Assembly: GCF_000966975.1 (NCBI RefSeq)
Contig: NZ_JZWV01000793.1
Coordinates: forward strand, 1 to 9,844
DNA from: Streptomyces katrae
GTDB lineage: Bacteria; Actinomycetota; Actinomycetes; Streptomycetales; Streptomycetaceae
DNA: 9,844 bases
Direction: 5' to 3'
Shown here: piece by piece, positions 7,933-9,844 of the stretch
Numbering within the stretch: position 1 is the stretch's first letter
How the letters are laid out: every line of letters begins with the position of its first letter
Program-made: the position numbers and the translations under genes
Notes under the pieces: model-generated
Seen by the model: the letters and a program-made list of their open reading frames with translations, nothing else
Database searches by the model: none
Told to the model about the DNA's origin: nothing

Positions 7933-7978
7933 CGGGCATCCCGGGGCACCCTGACGGGTGTCCCGGGATGCCCGTTTT
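7933..7978 (+). terminator. Strong intrinsic terminator of the PASTA kinase gene
   Basis: A 19-bp stem (7933-7951 with 7956-7974) closes on a TGAC tetraloop. The only irregular pair is G7946 with T7961, a G-U wobble in RNA. Four T residues follow directly (7975-7978). It starts 19 bp after the kinase stop codon and should end that transcript before the next gene. Confidence 0.9.
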
Positions 7979-8052
7979 GTCCCCCTGTGTCAATCTGAGG
8001 GCGGCGCCTCGACTTTCCGGCGTCCCGGCCGCACGGAACGGGAGGGGCACCC

Positions 8053-8550
8053 GTGAACCGACGCCTCCGCGCCCCGCACTGGACGGCCGGAGCCGCGCTG
8101 GCGGCCGCCGCGCTGCTGACCACCGCACCCGCCTGCGCCACCTCCGCCCGCGCCCCCCTCGCGGCGGTGCGGGCCGGCTCCGACCAGGCCGACGCCGTAC
8201 CCGAGGAGGCCTACGAGGAGCTCGCCGGGAGCGCCGGCGGGGTCGGGCGGGAGCACCCGGGACTGCCCGCGGACGCCCCGGCCGACCCCGAGGTCACCAG
8301 CCTCTCCCGGCCCGCGCACCCGGTCCGTCCGGCCCCCCGCCCGGAGCGCCGGGAGCCCGTCGTGAACCAGCGGCCCGCCGCGCCGCCGAGCCCCTCGCCG
8401 AGCCGTGGCGCTCCGGCCTCGGCGCTGGGCACCGAGCCGAACGAGCGCGTCGCCGACCTGGCCGCCCACCTGCTGCCCCTGGGCACCGGACTGGCCCTGA
8501 TGGGCCTGGGGCTGGGGTACATCGGCGTCCGGCTGCGGCGGGGCCGATAG
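8053..8550 (+). CDS. Small exported protein of unknown function with C-terminal membrane anchor
   Basis: I do not recognise a functional domain in this 165-residue protein. The N-terminus has the signal-peptide pattern: basic start MNRRLR, hydrophobic stretch (about 12-23) and a likely signal peptidase site near APACA (26-30). There is no proper lipobox around C28. The middle (about 45-125) is low in complexity, acidic at first and then rich in Pro, Arg and Ala, so probably disordered. The end has LPLGTG (141-146), a Gly/Leu-rich hydrophobic segment (about 147-159) and the basic tail RLRRGR. This layout resembles a sorting signal, although LPLGTG is not a true LPXTG or LAXTG motif. GTG 8053 is preceded by GGAGGGG (8041-8047) at 5 nt. 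The upstream terminator separates it from the kinase. The PadR gene starts 71 nt after its stop and appears to have its own promoter. It is most likely a surface or membrane-tethered protein. Confidence 0.75.
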   Translation: MNRRLRAPHWTAGAALAAAALLTTAPACATSARAPLAAVRAGSDQADAVPEEAYEELAGSAGGVGREHPGLPADAPADPEVTSLSRPAHPVRPAPRPERREPVVNQRPAAPPSPSPSRGAPASALGTEPNERVADLAAHLLPLGTGLALMGLGLGYIGVRLRRGR

Positions 8551-8574
8551 GGGCCGGCAGACCCCGGACCCTGG

Positions 8575-8626
8575 ACATACTCGGTATACATACTGAGTAT
8601 GTCCATGTATACATACTGAGTATGTC
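8575..8626. promoter_or_regulatory. Operator array overlapping the PadR start codon
   Basis: Two identical 20-bp repeats, GTATACATACTGAGTATGTC, lie at 8584-8603 and 8607-8626, offset by 23 bp. Each contains the dyad ACATACT-G-AGTATGT (7-1-7), centred at 8595 and 8618. A degenerate third dyad, ACATACTCGGTATAC, is centred at 8582 and agrees with the consensus at 11 or 12 of 15 positions. ATGTATACAT (8605-8614) is a further perfect palindrome between them. PadR-family repressors typically bind ATGT/ACAT-type dyads in their own promoters. The array would cover the promoter and the start codon (8622-8624), predicting autorepression of padR and the linked ABC genes. A possible promoter inside it is TGGACA (8572-8577) with GAGTAT 17 nt later. 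Confidence 0.75.
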
Positions 8627-9290
8627 GATCCGTCACGGCCTTCTCGCACTGCTGGAACGGGGCCCCCGCTACGGCTCCCAGCTGCGCACCGAGTTCGAAT
8701 CCCGCACCGGCTCCACCTGGCCCCTCAACGTCGGGCAGGTGTACACCACCCTGGCCCGGCTGGAACGCGACGGGCTCGTCGCACCCGGCGGGGAGGACGC
8801 CGCCGGGCACACCCTCTACGCCATCACCGACACCGGGCGCACCGAGCTGCGCGCCTGGTACGAACGCCCGGTGGACCGCACCAGCCCGCCCCGCGACGAG
8901 CTGGCCATCAAGCTGGCCATGGCCGTCGGGGCCCCCGGCGTGGACATCCGCGCCGTCATCCAGTCCCAGCGGCACGCCACGATCGGGGCGATGCAGGACT
9001 ACACCCGGCTCAAGGCCCAGGCCCTCGCCGCCATCGAGAGCGGGCGGGCGAACGAACGGGACGACGTGGCCTGGCTGCTGGTCCTGGAACAGCTGATCTT
9101 CCAGACCGAGGCCGAGGCCCGCTGGCTCGACCACTCCGAGGCCCGGCTCGTCCGGCTGGCCGCCCTCGGCACACCGGCCGGCACACCGGCCGCGCCCGCC
9201 GCCGGCCCCGGGGCGGCGCCGCCCCGGACGGCCTCCACCGGCCCGACCACCGGCACCACCGGCACCGCCGCCCGCACCCGGCGGGGCTGA
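8622..9290 (+). CDS. PadR-family transcriptional repressor
   Basis: This is a winged-helix regulator of 222 residues. The N-terminal PadR domain (about 4-78) includes LLALLERGPRYGSQLRTEFE (7-26) and LNVGQVYTTLARLERDGLV (35-53), the usual helix-turn-helix pattern. A helical C-terminal dimerisation domain (about 90-180) follows, as in the larger PadR subfamily. The tail (about 183-222) is low-complexity Pro/Ala/Thr/Gly and includes a perfect 12-bp tandem duplication (9168-9191) encoding GTPAGTPA. ATG 8622 is the natural start because the domain begins at once, yet no Shine-Dalgarno site precedes it; the upstream bases are the operator repeat. CTG at 8616 is the only in-frame alternative nearby. 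The ABC transporter gene begins 25 nt downstream, the classic arrangement of a repressor that releases its exporter operon when it senses a compound. The ligand is unknown. Confidence 0.9.
   Translation: MSIRHGLLALLERGPRYGSQLRTEFESRTGSTWPLNVGQVYTTLARLERDGLVAPGGEDAAGHTLYAITDTGRTELRAWYERPVDRTSPPRDELAIKLAMAVGAPGVDIRAVIQSQRHATIGAMQDYTRLKAQALAAIESGRANERDDVAWLLVLEQLIFQTEAEARWLDHSEARLVRLAALGTPAGTPAAPAAGPGAAPPRTASTGPTTGTTGTAARTRRG
9168..9191 (+). repeat. 12-bp tandem duplication in the PadR gene tail
   Basis: GGCACACCGGCC occurs twice head to tail (9168-9179 and 9180-9191) and encodes GTPA twice in the disordered C-terminal tail. It is a simple slippage-type repeat without obvious function. Confidence 0.8.
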
Positions 9291-9315
9291 ACGACCCTTC
9301 CAAGGGGGACCCTTC

Positions 9316-9844
9316 ATGCCCGAGCAGCAGCACAGCTCCCACCACCCGGACCACTTCGGCCATGGCGGCGACGCCGCCTACGCCGCCCAGCCGTACGCGG
9401 GCCGGGCGTCGCGGCCCTCCGCGCCCTCCGCGCCCCCCGCGCCCTCCCAGCCCGTGCTCCGGCTGGAGAACCTCGTCCGCACGCACGGCAGCGGCGCCAC
9501 CGAGGTGCACGCCCTGCGCGGGATCGACCTCGCCGTCCACCCCGGCGAACTCGTCGCCGTGATGGGCCCCTCCGGCTCCGGCAAGTCCACCCTCCTGACC
9601 CTCGCGGGCGGCCTCGACACCCCCACCAGCGGCCGGATCGTGGTCGAGGGCGTCGACATCACCACCGCCGGACGCCGCAAGCTGGCCGCGCTGCGCCGCC
9701 GCAGCATCGGCTACGTCTTCCAGGACTACAACCTCATACCGGCTCTCACCGCCGCCGAGAACGTGGCCCTGCCCCTCGAACTCGACGGCACCTCCGCCCG
9801 CAGGGCGCGCACCGCCGCCCTCGCCGCCCTGGAGGAGATCGGCC
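9316..9844 (+). CDS. ABC transporter ATP-binding protein (MacB/LolD type), N-terminal part
   Basis: This ATPase subunit presumably powers an exporter or lipoprotein/peptide-type transporter whose permease should lie downstream. 176 codons are visible before the right edge. The ATPase core starts near residue 46 with PVLRLENLVRTHG. Walker A is GPSGSGKS (84-91) and the Q-loop is VFQDYNLIPALTAAENVALP (134-153 region, Q136), both typical of the MacB/LolD/FtsE group. The signature motif, Walker B and H-loop lie beyond the window. The first 45 residues are an unusual extension: His-rich at first (HSSHHPDHFGHGG), then Ala/Pro/Ser-rich. ATG 9316 has an AAGGGGGA site 6 nt upstream. A shorter start near the core would lack such a site. 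The 25-nt gap from the PadR stop implies one operon under PadR control. Confidence 0.9.
   Translation, partial: MPEQQHSSHHPDHFGHGGDAAYAAQPYAGRASRPSAPSAPPAPSQPVLRLENLVRTHGSGATEVHALRGIDLAVHPGELVAVMGPSGSGKSTLLTLAGGLDTPTSGRIVVEGVDITTAGRRKLAALRRRSIGYVFQDYNLIPALTAAENVALPLELDGTSARRARTAALAALEEIG

Noticed and set aside
8128..8145. Lipoprotein signal around C28 of the exported protein
   Set aside because: The residues before the cysteine (A-P-A) do not fit the lipobox L-(A/S/T)-(G/A)-C; an ordinary signal peptide is more likely.
7968..8621. Upstream extension of the PadR frame to a 440-residue protein
   Set aside because: The extension overlaps the exported-protein gene out of frame and crosses the operator array; the PadR domain starts exactly at ATG 8622.
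8211..9317. 368-residue minus-strand frame opposite PadR and the exported protein
   Set aside because: Antisense to two supported genes and composed mostly of Gly/Ala/Arg/Val runs.

Overview
The window looks like chromosomal DNA from a Streptomyces or close relative. GC content is very high, third codon positions are almost always G or C, GTG starts are common, purine-rich Shine-Dalgarno sites are strong, and the gene set is typical of that group. From memory, not checked, the order resembles the S. coelicolor SCO3815 to SCO3824 neighbourhood. The ends cut two genes: an E2 acyltransferase on the left and an ABC transporter ATPase on the right.

Left block (1-2671, minus strand): a tightly coupled operon for a branched-chain 2-oxoacid (or pyruvate) dehydrogenase, in the order E1-alpha, E1-beta, E2 (partial). 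E1-alpha and E1-beta share one base (TGATG), and E2 starts 13 nt after E1-beta. A 307-bp divergent control region (2672-2978) with several dyads and repeats separates it from a plus-strand orphan NarL/LuxR response regulator. That regulator closely resembles the mycobacterial dormancy regulator DosR/DevR.

Middle block (2979-7914): the DevR-like regulator is followed by a small PPOX-type flavin-binding protein gene. Upstream of the PPOX gene lies a sequence that matches the published DosR/DevR box at 15 of 20 positions (3789-3808), and the gene carries a rare TTA codon near its start. A 15-bp-stem hairpin sits between its 3' end and the convergent end of a minus-strand transmembrane Ser/Thr kinase. 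A second transmembrane Ser/Thr kinase, with one PASTA-like extracellular domain, is transcribed divergently from the first and ends at a strong intrinsic terminator. The kinases share most of their activation-loop sequence, so they look like diverged duplicates.

Right block (8053-9844, plus strand): a small exported protein of unknown function with a C-terminal anchor, then a PadR-family repressor gene, then the start of a MacB/LolD-type ABC exporter ATPase 25 nt downstream. The PadR promoter region carries an unusually AT-rich operator array: two identical 20-bp repeats plus a degenerate third copy. The last copy covers the PadR start codon, which points to autorepression of the padR-ABC operon.

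How the parts may fit together (inference): the central block could be a redox- or hypoxia-linked regulatory island made of a DevR-like regulator, a flavoprotein target with a DevR box and two sensor kinases. The right block would be a self-contained ligand-responsive efflux unit. No mobile elements, RNA genes or CRISPR arrays were seen.
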